Positions 10,795 to 22,834 of a DNA stretch of 64,000 nt are shown one piece after another (within the stretch, counting starts at the first letter, position 1; the number at the start of each line of letters is the position of its first letter). The position numbers were made by a program, and so were the translations under genes. Below the pieces are notes generated by a model, which did not search any database, had not been told where the DNA came from, and saw nothing but the letters and a program-made list of their open reading frames with translations. Where the stretch lies: contig CM055065.1 in assembly GCA_029204045.2 (NCBI GenBank), forward strand, positions 50,125,553 through 50,189,552. Reading direction: 5' to 3'. This DNA comes from Tillandsia leiboldiana. Taxonomy: Eukaryota; Streptophyta; Magnoliopsida; Poales; Bromeliaceae.

Positions 10795-13700
10795 CTACAT
10801 CCTCGAGTAGCCTCGGTAGTCCTCGTATTGTTCCATGAACGCGTCGTTGAATTTCTTGAAACTCGCCATTATCGCCGGCATGTCTTCCTCCGCCGGCAAA
10901 ATGGTAGTCCTTAGGTGGAAAACCCTATAAAAATGGCACACACACACAATAGATCAATAGTCGAATATGATGTTTTGATGCGATTCGTTCATTAGATGCA
11001 ATAGTTTCTCCACTCAAAAATGCAGAAACCAAATGTTGTACGAACGAAATGTTTCTAGCAGAAGCTTTTGGACCTCAAAAGCAGAACTACCAACGTGAAG
11101 CTTCGGCTTTTCGACGGGGGCTTTCATGAAAAGTTGAGACTTGTTGGGGCTTCCCCAAACATCACAAGAGTAATGCAAGTATTCGGTATAATTTCAAAGA
11201 AACTTAGTACAACTACAACCATAATAAGTCATAAAGAGTTCTTAGAGGAAATACCCTTCTTTCTGACCAAAACCCGAGCCTGGAACTGTAGAAATGCCAG
11301 TTGCTTCCAAGAGTTTGAGGCAATAGAAAACATCAGGAGCCTTTCCAACCTTTTTAGCAGCTTCGATTGCTTTTGGTGGTAAGCGTATTTGAGGGAATGA
11401 GTACATAGCTCCTGAAGTAATTTTTCAATTAGTTAGTTTGGTATTTCATAAACGAGAGAAGCGTCGTAAGGACTCAAATTAGGGGCGAAATTGTTACAGT
11501 ACGGAGCGGATGGTAGCTAAACCGTATTGTATTCTTTATGAATTTTTGTTTCCCAGATACAAAGCGGATATGGATATGAAATGGAAAACAAATACAACTG
11601 GTATTCTTTTAAACTGTTAAATTATATGAAACAGTCATTTACTCCAAAAGCTTAATCTATCAGATAACGATATTTTTAATATTTGTATACAGCACTCCCT
11701 CCTACGTCTAGGCTAAGAATTTTTTAAATTAAATAATGCTAAGAGCGTGACGGGATTCAAACTCAATATCTCCTACTCTGATATCATGTTAAATAACCGT
11801 TATTCTCTAAAAACTCAAGGTGTCAGAGAACGATATTTCTAATTTATATATTCAATGCTCCCCCCCACGTATGAAATTTTCCAAGATTATCCGGGCCTAT
11901 CGGCCAAGGCTAAATACTCTAATTAGCCGTATAAATTTAGGATTTACCTAAAAAAAAAAACAAGAAAAATATTATGCATATGAACCCATGTGTGTCTGAA
12001 AAGTGTCCGAAAATGCGGAAAAAAGTTTAAATTCAAAGTTGATAAGCAAATCTTAATCAAAATCCGGTAAAACAGGTGTTGTGAAGCCAGATTGGTCAGA
12101 TAACAAATTGCTCATATTACCTTCAGTAAAGTTGCAAACTACGTTTCTGCAACTATTGAAACCATCGGTCATTATGTGGGCTCTTTTCCTTAGAGACTCG
12201 AGAATTGCCTTGCTGCAGAATCATATAAAAGCCCCATTGTAGTATTTTACGACACGATAAACAACAATCAAGAAATATAGAAACTTGGTCAAGTTCAACA
12301 TTATTGGAACATTATCCTTAATCTGAGTCTTCTCTTAGATTAAGTTCATATAATAACAAAAAGGGGGAACATGCAAAAAAAAAAAAAAAAAGAAACTTTA
12401 CTTAATGTAGTTTTTATCTGTTCAAACCTTTCTGCAGAAAACTTCAAATATGAGATATCGCCTGGTTTGAGAGGATTAACCATCAACCCCAACTGAAAAG
12501 AAAACAAATTCTTCGTCTTATATGATATTCTCGAATGATTTTATTAATGTTTTGAGTGTGACTTGTTCACTTACAAAGATCTGCCCCGGGACATTTGGAC
12601 TGAGCGATACAGATGCAACTTTGTAGATCTCATCTACTGTCTATACCAAATCAAGAAAATGAGAATCAGTTAAGCATGAGGAAGACGAAAAACATAATTA
12701 AAATTTCAAATGACAAGGTCAGAGCCCATAGTTTAAACACTGTAGTGAAGTGGTTTCTCCATTTCTTGGTTCGACTCATTCATCAAGTAGATGGTCAATT
12801 TAGTTCAATTTCTAGTAAGTGGAATTTACCATGGCAGAATTAAAGGTGATTAGTACTTGAATGAAACATGTCATTTTGTTCCCTTTTCTGAGAAAAGAGA
12901 ATGTCCGCATACATAATTAGGTCCCAAAATTAAATTGTAATAAATAAATGTATGGTATCCAGCAAGGTTTTAAGTATCCATCGGCACGGGCCGTATCTAC
13001 CGTGCCGTACCGTGCCAACAAGATACCGGCACGATACAGCTCCCGTGCCGATGACACAGTTCAAAACCCTTTTTTCTTAAAATTACTAAGTAATTTTCTT
13101 AATAAAGTTCAAAATATTTGATAAAGATACATAATAAGCAATTAAAAAATTTTGTTGCTAAAGAAATTAAATATTTCATGCCATTATGTGTCGGCACGTA
13201 TGTATTTTTTGTGACCGGCACTCATCGGCACGGCTCGGCACGCACAGTGCCGTACCGTGCCGGCAAGTTTTCGGCACGACCCCGTGCCACGGCACTTAAA
13301 TCCTTGGTATCCAGATAACAGCCATTGTCCGTTACCTTTGGAGGAAGGTTAGTCATCTCCAAATAGCCCCCGCGCTGTCCGCATTCTCCCCAGTATCCTT
13401 TCGAAACAGTGTGGAAAGATACGAGCTGGACCTCCTTGCTCATAGGCGGACCCATGTCGAACAATATCTAGAAGAAGTAAAGAGCAAACAATTTCAGATA
13501 GTAGTATTCTGAAAAGTACAAATTGGAACACTTTAGATAGCAATTATTTCTACCTTTCTTGCGCTAATAAATGGCCGTTCATCCTGATATATGTTCTGCT
13601 GATAAACTTCATCTGCGAGCAGGACTAAGTTTTCATGAAAACAGAATTTCAACAATTCCCTTATGTTGGATTCACTAAGGCATTGTCCGGTGGGGTTTCC

Positions 13701-16460
13701 TGGGTTTATGATCACCATAGCTCGAACCTGAAACCGTTATAACTTGAACAATTTTACCAATTCTATAGTAAAAACATAAAACAACAAAATGTAAAGATTT
13801 ATTTAGCATTAGGAGAGAGCAGAATCATCTGTAGTAAACAAAAACAAGCAAACATCTCAAAAACAATTCAATTTTGAAGAACTTTTCTGAGGTCTTCCCA
13901 TGAGATGTCTCTTACAGTTTACAAATGGATCACTCAGGCTAGGTGCCTGAGTGATCCATGAGCAGACTAGGTCCATGGAATAGTTTCTCCATTACACTTC
14001 AGCAACCATGTGATTTATACGAGTAGATCATATGATAAAATCAAAAGGAGAAAATTCACTTACAGTAATTCCCTTAGACCGTGCTGCTGCTACGGACTGG
14101 CGAATGTTGTTGAAATCAAGACTCCAATTTGCCTCCTCTTCCAAGAAATACGGGACAAGCGAACCACCAAATAAGGAGATTGCAGCTGAATAAAGCGGAT
14201 ATTGTGGCACCGGGACTAATATCTACCAAAATTTAAAAAGGAAAGATAAAGATCATTTATAAGAATAAGAAAAAAAATTTCAATTTGCAGGGCTTTTCCA
14301 TGGAGAACATGTGTTTTCTCATGAGAATCATACCCCATCATTCCCGTTTCTAATAACAGTGTTTAGGATTTGCATTACACCTTTGCTCGCACCATCCGTC
14401 AAGAAAATAACCTCTGGATCACTGAACCGGCACAGGTAAAATCAGAAAATATCTTGTGAAAATTAAATCTTTGCGAGGATAGTATAATGCCTTTTCTTGG
14501 ACAACAGTTTTTTCCTACCTAGGGTACCCATCGCGCCTCTCGATGAAATCAGCAACTTCCTTCCTGATTCCGGGAATACCCCGTGAATCACTATACGCAC
14601 CTAATTGTTAAAAAAAATGGTTTAGAAAAAGCTAGTTTGCATCATATGCTCCCAAAAATAATTGATCAAGTTGGAGTCATACGAACATCCAAACATGTGA
14701 AACAAACTTTTACCATGGTACTAAATATTAATCTAGTTCATGACAGAGACTAAAGGAAAATCAGATGCAAACTTGACGAGATAATTTACCTAAACCACCC
14801 GATGTCATTGAAAGATAATCTTTAGCTCTTGCAATGGCATCTGCTGGAAAGATAAGCCCAACATTGGGATCATCGAGTAAAAATGGAGCTTGACATAATG
14901 CTACCACCTGCGAAAGAAATGCCATCTAAGCATGAACTTTCAAGAACCTTATCTGGAAATTTGAAGTGTATATTAAACCTGGCTTTTAGAACAACTTCTC
15001 TACACATCAGACAAACTAAAAAAAAAAAAAAAAATTGGAGCTTTTGCAGAGGTCCAATTTGAAGCTTTGTTTCTATTTTTGCTACATTTGAGGGTTTAAT
15101 CCATTTTCTTGGTAAACTTAGAAAGCAGGAGCATCCAATTTAATCAAGCAAAGATGAACCACATGAGGATTCACTATGGTACAGCACCTGGCGAGGAAAG
15201 GTCAGTGGCTTCTGTCCCAGAGCATGAGGATTGCCAACATTCGTAAAAATAATCTGCAAGAATAATTGAATCGTGAGAAGAAAAAACAGTTTACCGAAAT
15301 CAAATAATCTGCAAAGATTGAATGCAAAAGTAGGATTTATCCGCTTGAAACGGTCTCTCATAGCACGCACATCAATTCATGTTCTCAAGTTTTTGCTGCA
15401 GTATAAATGTTACTGAAAACAAACTACTTAATATGCAGATGAATCAAAGAAGTGAATAAACCTCTGGTCTTTTGGTCAAGCACCAAAATTCCTTATTGTA
15501 GTACATGATTTCGCACAAATTTAATTACGACTTAGATCTTCTGAACATCACTTAAAGGATCTTCGCCCCACCATTTGTTTCATCCTTTTAATTCAGACAA
15601 AAATATTGTTGGCTATTTATTTATAGATTAAAAATAGTTCTAACTTTCTGTCCTGTGACAATAAGTTCAAGAGACTAATAAGTTGAGTTGGGTGAGTCCA
15701 ATAAATTGAGTGGGGCTGCGGTCCACAATAAACCTAACGTTTAGATCAGTTGAGCCTAAGGATTTAAGTGCCGTGGAACGGGGTCGTGCTGAAAACTTGC
15801 TGGCACGATACGGCACGGTGCGTGCCGAGCCGTGCCGATGAGTGCCGGTCACAAAAAATACATGCGTGCCGACACATAATGGCATGAAATATTTAATTTC
15901 TTTAGCAATAAAATTTTTTAATTGCTTATTATGTATCTTTATCAAATATTTTGAACTTTATTAAGAAAATTACTTAGTAATTTTAAGAAAAAATGATTTT
16001 GAACTGTGTCATCGGCACGGAAGCTGTATCGTGCCGGTATCTTATTGGCACGGTACGGCACGGTAGATACGGCCTGTGCCGATGGATACTTAAAACCTTG
16101 GTTGAGCCTGATCGAGATTCGTGAGCACTGTATCTATACGTTTTAAGTGAATTGCTCAAACTTTTGGAATTAATGGTTAGCGTCAATGATCCGAGAAATA
16201 CGTCAAATGTCGCAATGAAGTCACATATTAGAATTAGGGTTAAAACTATGTCATTTCCTATCCGTGGGAGGTTCAATTCCCCTGAACAGATCAAAGAGAA
16301 ATGTGGAACAACATATAAATAACATGCATAAGAACAGGTAAACCTTTTTCCCTTCCTTCTGGAGCTCGGAAGCTCTCAGATAGAGCTCCCCCCTCACAGC
16401 ATAAGCGACCTTCTTCACATTCTCATTCAGAGACTCATAATCCAGCGGCTTGGGCGACAT
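10795..16460 (-). CDS. GGAT: Peroxisomal glutamate:glyoxylate aminotransferase, complete
   Basis: Thirteen exons: 16344-16460, 15188-15253, 14790-14907, 14519-14600, 14334-14421, 14064-14222, 13554-13727, 13336-13467, 12575-12640, 12428-12492, 12121-12212, 11255-11411 and 10795-10924. They sum to 1446 bp (481 aa), identical in length to Arabidopsis GGT1. It is a class I PLP aminotransferase that makes glycine from glyoxylate in photorespiration and also has alanine aminotransferase activity. Visible motifs are IIFTNVGNPHALGQKPLTFP, the NPGNPTG loop (about residues 218-224), DEVYQQNIY, and the PLP lysine in SFHTVSKGYWGECGQRGGY (residue 291). The protein ends in SRM, a type-1 peroxisomal targeting signal known from this family. 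A TATA box lies at 16598-16603. Introns carry several transposons. No frameshift or stop was found. Confidence 0.97.
12963..13306 (+). mobile_element. 344-bp CAAGG...CCTTG hAT-like MITE in a GGAT intron
   Basis: Termini CAAGGTTTTAAG and CTTAAATCCTTG form an inverted repeat. The element is flanked by a perfect 8-bp duplication GTATCCAG (12955-12962 and 13307-13314), the length typical of hAT elements. The body is full of CGGCACG/CGTGCCG words around an AT-rich centre. It lies 29 bp downstream of the exon 8 donor of the aminotransferase gene. It has no coding capacity. Confidence 0.92.
15608..16193 (+). mobile_element. Diverged solo LTR of the TGTTGG TRIM family, split by a hAT MITE
   Basis: It begins TGTTGGCTATTTATTTATAG and ends GGTTAGCGTCAATGATCCGA, matching the reverse orientation of the LTRs at 38584-39165, 52000-52281 and 57934-58215. 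The sequence is interrupted at 15757-16100 by a hAT-like MITE. Possible flanking duplication AATAT/AATAC (4 of 5). It sits in intron 1 of the aminotransferase gene. Confidence 0.75.
15757..16100 (-). mobile_element. 344-bp hAT-like MITE, inverted second copy, nested in an LTR
   Basis: Same length as, and close in sequence to, the element at 12963-13306 but in reverse orientation. It is flanked by a perfect 8-bp duplication GTTGAGCC (15749-15756 and 16101-16108). One terminus has mutated from CAAGG to TAAGG. The duplication derives from LTR sequence, so it is younger than the LTR it interrupts. Confidence 0.92.
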
Positions 16461-16597
16461 GGTGCTTCACCTGCTACAACAAAGAACAAAGATCACACAC
16501 AACATAATAATCACCAAAATTAGAGAATCAAAAGCGCAAATTCACACCTCTGAGAGGGTCTGAAGAGATTGGAAAGAGTGGGCTTTGTGGGGTGGAG

Positions 16598-16603
16598 TAT
16601 ATA
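16598..16603 (-). promoter_or_regulatory. TATA box of the aminotransferase gene
   Basis: CTATATACTCC on the minus strand, about 140 bp upstream of the start codon, in an otherwise GA-rich leader. Only position and motif support it. Confidence 0.55.
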
Positions 16604-16860
16604 GGAAAAAAAATTGGGATTTGTAGGGGATAATGCGGAGGAGTGAGTGTATCCTCCCGTTTTTAATAATTTTTTTTTTTTTTTTTTTTTTGTGATGGTG
16701 ATGGTGATGGGGGAGGAGGAGGATAATTTGATGGGGATCCTCGGCCACAGGTAGAGGAGGAGGAGGAGAACGAGTTGGGATAATCGAAATCGAGAGAACG
16801 AGGGAGCGTGAGAGTGAAATGTTAGAGCGATAGAAAGAGAGAGAGAGAGAGGTGAAGCAA

Positions 16861-17716
16861 AATTTAAATTTAAATTTAAATTTAAAATAAAAATTTTAAA
16901 ATTTAAGTTTGAAATTACAATTAGTTAAAAATACTAACCAAGTATAATTTCAAATATTGATATAAACAATAAAAATTCGGCAAATTTGAATCTGGCCTGA
17001 ATTATTTCTTTAAATTTTAGTAGAAAAACTTGTGTGCTATTAAAATTATCTTTACTTTTGCTTGTTACATGTAGCAATGTAAATTTTAAAATTATCATAA
17101 CTTAAATCCCTTTTTTTCTCCTTCTATTATTTTTCTTTTGTTTTCCTGTATTAGAGCACCCATTGTGGGGTACTCTCTTACCAAATTTTTAGATCTATTT
17201 GCAATAATGGTGATATTAAGAGGCTGCTTGATGTTGAAATATTAAAAATACCGTTCGCTAATAGTTTAAACTTTCGAAATATAATAGTTTATTCATATTA
17301 TTTCACATGATATTAGAGTAGGAGATTCTGAATTTGAATTCCGTCAGACTCTTAGCATAATTAATTTTTTCATATTTAATTCAAGTTCACATTTTGGGTT
17401 TATCAAAAAAGTATCGAACCAAATATGGAAGAGAGTATTGAAATAATAAAAAATTATTCTCTAAAAGTATGAACTTTTATAGTACAGCGGTTGTTTCATA
17501 TAAGTTCATAAGGTATCAGAACAAAAAGTGTTGAGTTCGTACTCCAAAAGTTTAAATTATTAGAAAATGATATTTTTAATGTTTCTTTTTAATATTTCAA
17601 TATTTTTCCTTACGTCTACGCTCTCGATACTTTTTATATAGGTTCGAAACGTGGATTTGAAATTAATTATGTTAGGAGCTTAATATGACCAAACTCAGAA
17701 CTTTCTACTCTGATAC
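16861..17716. other. Non-coding AT-rich DNA with old LTR/repeat fragments
   Basis: No gene is seen. Phrases such as GATATTAGAGTAGGAGATTC and ACTCTGATAC resemble words at 11640-11850, which suggests a shared degraded repeat family. The 862-bp solo LTR that follows is inserted in this DNA, which resumes after 18583. Confidence 0.35.
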
Positions 17717-18578
17717 TGTAACAACCGGCGCCGACAGAAGCCACTCCACGGTGGGAAGAGTCGGGGAGCTCAGTGGAAGAACCGGAGGTGGAGAAGAAGG
17801 AGCAGGATAGAAGCCTCTTGCGCAATCCCAGCTCGCGGATTAGGGCACCGAAGGGGAGGCGACAGGAAAGAAGTGGGAGGAGAAGGATCTCAGCAGCATC
17901 CCAGCTCGAGGATTAGGGCACCAAGGGGGAGGCGACAGGAGAGAAGCGGGAGGAGAAGGATCTCAGCAGCCAATAGTAGAGAGGTGGCTGTTAAGGATAA
18001 GGTGAAGGAGGCCCAACTGCCAAGGCCCAACCGAAGGAGGCCCAACTGCCAGGGCCCAACCAAAGGAGGCCCAACTGCCAGGCCCAACCCGAGGAGGCCC
18101 CAATCAAAGGAGGAGGCCCATCTAGCCCAACCCGAGGATACCCACCAGATGAGGCCCGTTTAGAGAGGCCCAGTAGCAGAGCCCAACCCGAGGGGGCCAC
18201 CAAACACAGTAAAGGGCTCAGCCCACAATAAGGAGACAATTAGTAGAGTAAATAGAGTAGTATTATTAGTAGATAATGGAGGTAGTTAGTAGAAAAGCTA
18301 TATATATAGTAGTGAGATGTAATCGAGAGGTATGCAGAAAATTAATACAAATCTCTTTACCTTTTCTCAAACTTCTCTCTCTCTCTCTCTCTCTCCTCAA
18401 TCCCTCAATTCCCATCTCCTTCCCCAATTATTCTTTTCCTCCAATTCTCTCCCAATTTCCCCTCCTTACTTCCCTTCTTCTCGATTATCCCTACAGTTAA
18501 CAACCCATCATCCCCGACGCCGTACCGGCCTCAGAGCAACGTCATCATCGGCGGTTGCGAAGGGTCCGGGTTGTTACA
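17717..18578 (+). mobile_element. 862-bp solo LTR with 5-bp target duplication
   Basis: Begins TGTAACAACC and ends GGTTGTTACA, a perfect 10-bp inverted terminus with TG...CA ends. It is flanked by GATAC on both sides (17712-17716 and 18579-18583). Inside are a tandem duplication of about 78 bp (17823-17973), several 27-bp AGGCCCAACTGCC units (about 18005-18100) and a TATATATA box near 18298, as expected of an LTR promoter. No internal retroelement region or second LTR adjoins it. Superfamily (Copia or Gypsy) is not determinable. Confidence 0.88.
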
Positions 18579-19106
18579 GATACCATATGAAATTATATGA
18601 AACAACAGTTATACTTCAAAAAATTTAAACTTTTAGAATACAACGGTTATCGTTTATAATTATATTGTAGTTGTAATTATATGCAGAATCAAATTTGCTG
18701 CAAATAATCGAGGAGGCCAACTATTCCGTAACTTGTCGCCCTAGTTATTCCTTAAACAAAATTTGTTTTAAAAAAAAAATAGATGTAATCTCACCACACA
18801 TATATAACTAGATAAAATTTTAAAAGTAAAAATTTCAACTCCATGAAAACAAATAAATTATTTATAATTACGACCAAATAAGATTCATATAGTTATAGCT
18901 GTTTTATTCTAATTACATTAAAATGGATGGTATTTGGTGGCTTTTGCCCTTTTTTTTTTTTTTTCTTCTTTTTATTATTATTATTATTTTTTTTATTTTG
19001 GGCTGAACCAAGCCAGGTGTATTGGGACATAAAAGCCCAATTTGTACCTCCAACCAAAATTCGGGCTTCGGTTAGATTGGGCTTCTGAAGCTCAATAGCT
19101 TATTAT

Positions 19107-19263
19107 TGTAACGATCCAGCCCATTAATACCAATAACCTATTAAACCTAAACTATCGATCTAAAATACTTAAAAATTTAAATTATTATTAATATAATGTT
19201 TCATCATTATATTTTTACACGAAATTTATTTTTCATCTGATGTGGGACTATTGAAGTGTTACA
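19107..19263 (-). mobile_element. 157-bp solo LTR of the TGTAAC/GTTACA TRIM-like family
   Basis: The minus strand reads TGTAACACTTCAATAGTCCC to GGGCTGGATCGTTACA. It matches the LTRs at 61742-61883 and 62092-62209 and the LTR end before the primer-binding site at 40557. The flanks (ATTAT / ATTGA) match only partly, so the target duplication is uncertain. Confidence 0.7.
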
Positions 19264-19470
19264 ATTGATTGCTATGGAAACACTCCAATGTTATCTCTGT
19301 GTATATTATTAATTTGTTGGTGTTATAATTTATAATTTTTTGATTGTTTAATATACGTACTTTAAAAACTAATATAATATTATTATTATGTGTAAAACAT
19401 TTAGCATCCACATAGCATTAAAAAATATTTTATGTAACAATTATGTCACAAATTAATTATCTTACGCTAA

Positions 19471-19781
19471 GAGTGTGTTTGGTTGGTTGTAAAATATATT
19501 AAAAATTATTTTTTAGCTTGAAAAATAATTTTTTTGTATATTTATTTAGCAATATTTTTTTTTTCACATATTGGAGAAAAATAAAAACTCAAGCTGTATA
19601 ATTTTTTATTTATTTATTTTTTTTCATCAAACCCAATAAATATAATTTATTTTTCAACAAAACAAATATTGGTAGAAAATTTTTTCTTTCTACAAATTAA
19701 ACACTACAAAACGTAAATATATATATATATATATATAGAAAAAATTATTTTTTACGATTTTAAGTACAACCAAACACTGCC
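19471..19781. mobile_element. Tourist-like MITE (about 311 bp)
   Basis: Ends GAGTGTGTTTGG and CCAAACACTGCC form an imperfect inverted repeat, followed inside by GTTGTA/TACAAC. A TAA trinucleotide flanks both sides, as expected for PIF/Harbinger-derived Tourist elements. The centre is AT-rich without coding potential. Confidence 0.65.
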
Positions 19782-20152
19782 TAAATGAAATAGAAAAGAA
19801 TTAAATTAAACAAAAAAAAGATAATTGTATATTAAAATAATATTTAATTTTTTTTAATATTTGTTTACAATGTAGCGTTATTTAGTTAAGTGTTACAACT
19901 TATAAATCGTATCCGTAATAATTATAATAGAAAATATTTTCTCTTTCCACGCACGCAGCAGCGCCCCAACTACCCCACTCGTTTTTAGTACAATAATAAA
20001 TGTTTTGGGTCTCCCCCACTATATGTATTTGACTATATTGTAAATATATTACGATTTAGAATTTAATTATGATGTTTGCCTTTTAATTATTATATATTTC
20101 GTATTTTGGTGTATATAGTTGAAACTGTAGTTTGCACAACAGTTAAAATTAT

Positions 20153-20317
20153 GAAAAATGCTACTTGTACACCCCCAAAGGGGGTGTACATCTCACACCC
20201 CCATCCATCTATGGTGGGGGTGTGATGAGGGGTCACTTCATGTGAGTCCTAAAAAACAGCCCCACCCTTAGATGGGTGGGGGTGTATGATGCACACCCCC
20301 AAGGGTGTATATATAGA
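20153..20317. mobile_element. GTACACCCC MITE, copy B (right end lost)
   Basis: It begins GAAAAATGCTACTTGTACAC and contains the paired GGGGGTGTAC / GTACACCCCC words of the 172-bp family. The right terminus runs directly into another inverted-repeat element starting AGTCTGGTTACTATAC, so no target duplication is visible. Confidence 0.75.
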
Positions 20318-20410
20318 GTCTGGTTACTATACTATCAATAGCGCCAAACATTTAATGCTACTAAGCTTTCTATCGTTAAATCTATAATTTTGATTATTTT
20401 TATTCGTTAG

Positions 20411-20485
<75 letters not shown>

Positions 20486-20700
20486 GAATTTTTATATTTT
20501 TAAAAATATCAAGTTGATGCTCGTAAATTTTAATCTTTGGATGAAAAAATATACGGTTATGATAATAGTGAATCTCATAAATTTAGTGGGTTGAAAATGA
20601 TCAAAATGGTTGATCCAATTGTGGAAAACTTGGTAGCACCAAGTGTTTGATACTATTGATAGCATAGTAGCGGAACTCATATAGAACTAGACTATTATAC
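20318..20700. mobile_element. Inverted-repeat element with TATCAATAG ends and (TA)n core
   Basis: It opens with TGGTTACTATACTATCAATA and closes with CTATTGATAGCATAGTAGCG, which are complementary. A 70-bp (TA)n tract (20413-20482) fills the middle. The CTATTGATAGCA word links it to the hairpin elements at 21140, 39703 and 42847. Further remnants of the same type lie at 20683-21120. Confidence 0.6.
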
Positions 20701-21139
20701 AATAAATAGTACCAAGTCATTGATACTATTAAGTTTTTGATACTTAGATGAAATGATGTGTTGTTAGAATGACAGTGGCCTCTAAAATTTAGTGAGTGGG
20801 TGGTTAAATAGTATAATCTAAGGATTGAAAATGATTAAAGAGGTTGAAAAGTATATAAATTTTACTATATATATATATATATATATTTTTGAGCCTCTAT
20901 ATTTAAAAAAGTATGAAGTCATTAGTGCTCGTAGGTTTTTACCCATTAGATAAAAAAATGTATGATTAGAATAATAGTGAACCCATTGAGTTAAGTAAGT
21001 AGTAGGTGGAATATAATGATTTAAAAAATAAAATTAGTCAAAGAGATAGATCTAACGATAGAAAACTTAAAGTATAAATTATTTGATACTTGTATAAACA
21101 TAATAGTCCAAATATATTTTATATATATATATATATATA

Positions 21140-21387
21140 GAGTTGGGCTGGAATGCTATTGATAGCACCAACCCAACTTTGCCACCCATTTTTTAGCCTT
21201 TAGATCGCATTGAGATTTGTGCATGCTCTTTAATGAAAAAAAAAAGCTTTTTACTTTTTACTTTTTCTTTTTACTTTTTCTTTTTTCTCTTTTTCATTAA
21301 AGAGCATGCACAAATCTCAATGCGATCTAAAGGCTAAAAAATGGGTGGCAAAGTTGGGTTGGTGCTATCAATAGCATTCCAGCCCAA

Positions 21388-21390
<3 letters not shown>
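21140..21390. mobile_element. 251-bp near-perfect hairpin MITE, copy 1
   Basis: Arms of about 100 nt (GAGTTGGGCTGGAATGCTAT ... and its complement ending CAGCCCAACTC) surround a roughly 50-nt T-rich loop. It is embedded in (TA)n, so the target site is TA-rich. A copy of the same length lies at 42847-43097. Such a transcript would fold into long dsRNA. Confidence 0.92.

Positions 21391-21468
<78 letters not shown>
21391..21468. repeat. (TA)n microsatellite
   Basis: A TA dinucleotide tract of about 78 bp directly abutting the hairpin element. Similar long TA tracts in the window are 20413-20482, 24402-24466, 25069-25110, 42512-42566, 43122-43166, 60716-60775 and 62212-62276. Confidence 0.95.
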
Positions 21469-21471
<3 letters not shown>

Positions 21472-21620
21472 AAATAAAAAATATATTTCGCAACTCCATA
21501 CACCTAAATAAAATATTTATTGTTACAGCGTTTTTAACTGTATGCGTATGAGAGTGTAGATTTAATTATGTTATATATTGCTAATATATAAACAATATAG
21601 TGGGAGACGTATTTATTAAT

Positions 21621-21792
21621 GAGCAATGCTACATGTACACCCCGAAGGGGTGTATATCATACACCTCCACCATTTTAATGATGGCGATATCTTTTACGGG
21701 TCACATCGATTGACCCATCATCACACCCCATCTATTGGATGAGTGGGGTGTGTGATATACACCCCATTTTGGGTGTACAAGTATCATTTCCC
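21621..21792. mobile_element. 172-bp GTACACCCC MITE, copy C
   Basis: Ends GAGCAATGCTAC and a degraded GTATCATTTCCC. A perfect 9-bp duplication TTTATTAAT flanks it (21612-21620 and 21793-21801). Same length and hairpin layout as copies A and D. Confidence 0.9.
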
Positions 21793-22603
21793 TTTATTAA
21801 TTATTATTATTATGAATTTATGATGCTAAGCAAAATACATCAAATGGTAATATAATAAAATGACAAATCCGAGGACTAATTAAACCAGGTCGAGATCTTC
21901 TGCGTAATATTCCGACAAACGAATATCGCGGGCCCCACCACCGTCTCACGCGGCCGCCGCCCATCCGCACAACGAATCCCCTGCGGACAGCAAAATCCGC
22001 CGTCCGCGTCGTCCAGCCGACTCATCTCAACCGTCCAAGCAGCAGCGCCATAAGAGTTTCTATGGGCGCGCGAGCTGGAAATAAGTAAATAAATAAATAA
22101 TAAAAGAAAAAAAAAGCGGTGGTCGCTTTTATATGGGACGAGGGAGAGTGCGGGAGAGGTGGACACGTGTCGGAATCAGGACCGTAGATCTGGAGGCGGA
22201 CGTAGCCGACACGCTTGCGCTGTCTCTTTTTTGGCCAAATCAAATCACGGGAGGTGTGTAGAGAGAGAGAGGCGGTGCCCCCGCGAAGCGGCAACTCGTG
22301 ATTTCGCCGTACGATTAGATCCAACGGCGGATATTGCACAGCAGTGCACATATTCGCCTAATCCAACGGCCTTGATGTTGGATCATATATCTGATTATTT
22401 ATTTATTTATTTATTTTGTGTGTGTGTATATATATTATAATAATAAATATGAATAAAATAGATAGAATATGGATTGAGTTAGGAGAGGTATTATTAGATT
22501 CGCAGTAATTGAAACAACGAAATTAATAAAAACGAAATTCATTTCTTAATTTTCATTACAACGTCGAGTGCGAACATTTCGCTCCAGGAGCTTTCGCCTC
22601 AGC

Positions 22604-22640
<37 letters not shown>

Positions 22641-22834
22641 ATTAATTAAATATTCACAAAAAGAAACAGGGAAAAAATCTCAGCGAGAAATTACAAGTTC
22701 TATCTACACATATCTATTATATATCTATTCGTAATTGATTTGAAGGAGAATAATAATAATAATAATCCTAACGGTCGATTGATCTCCTCGATCTCGAATC
22801 TTCGATCTACCAGAAAAAAGAAAAAAAACTGGAA

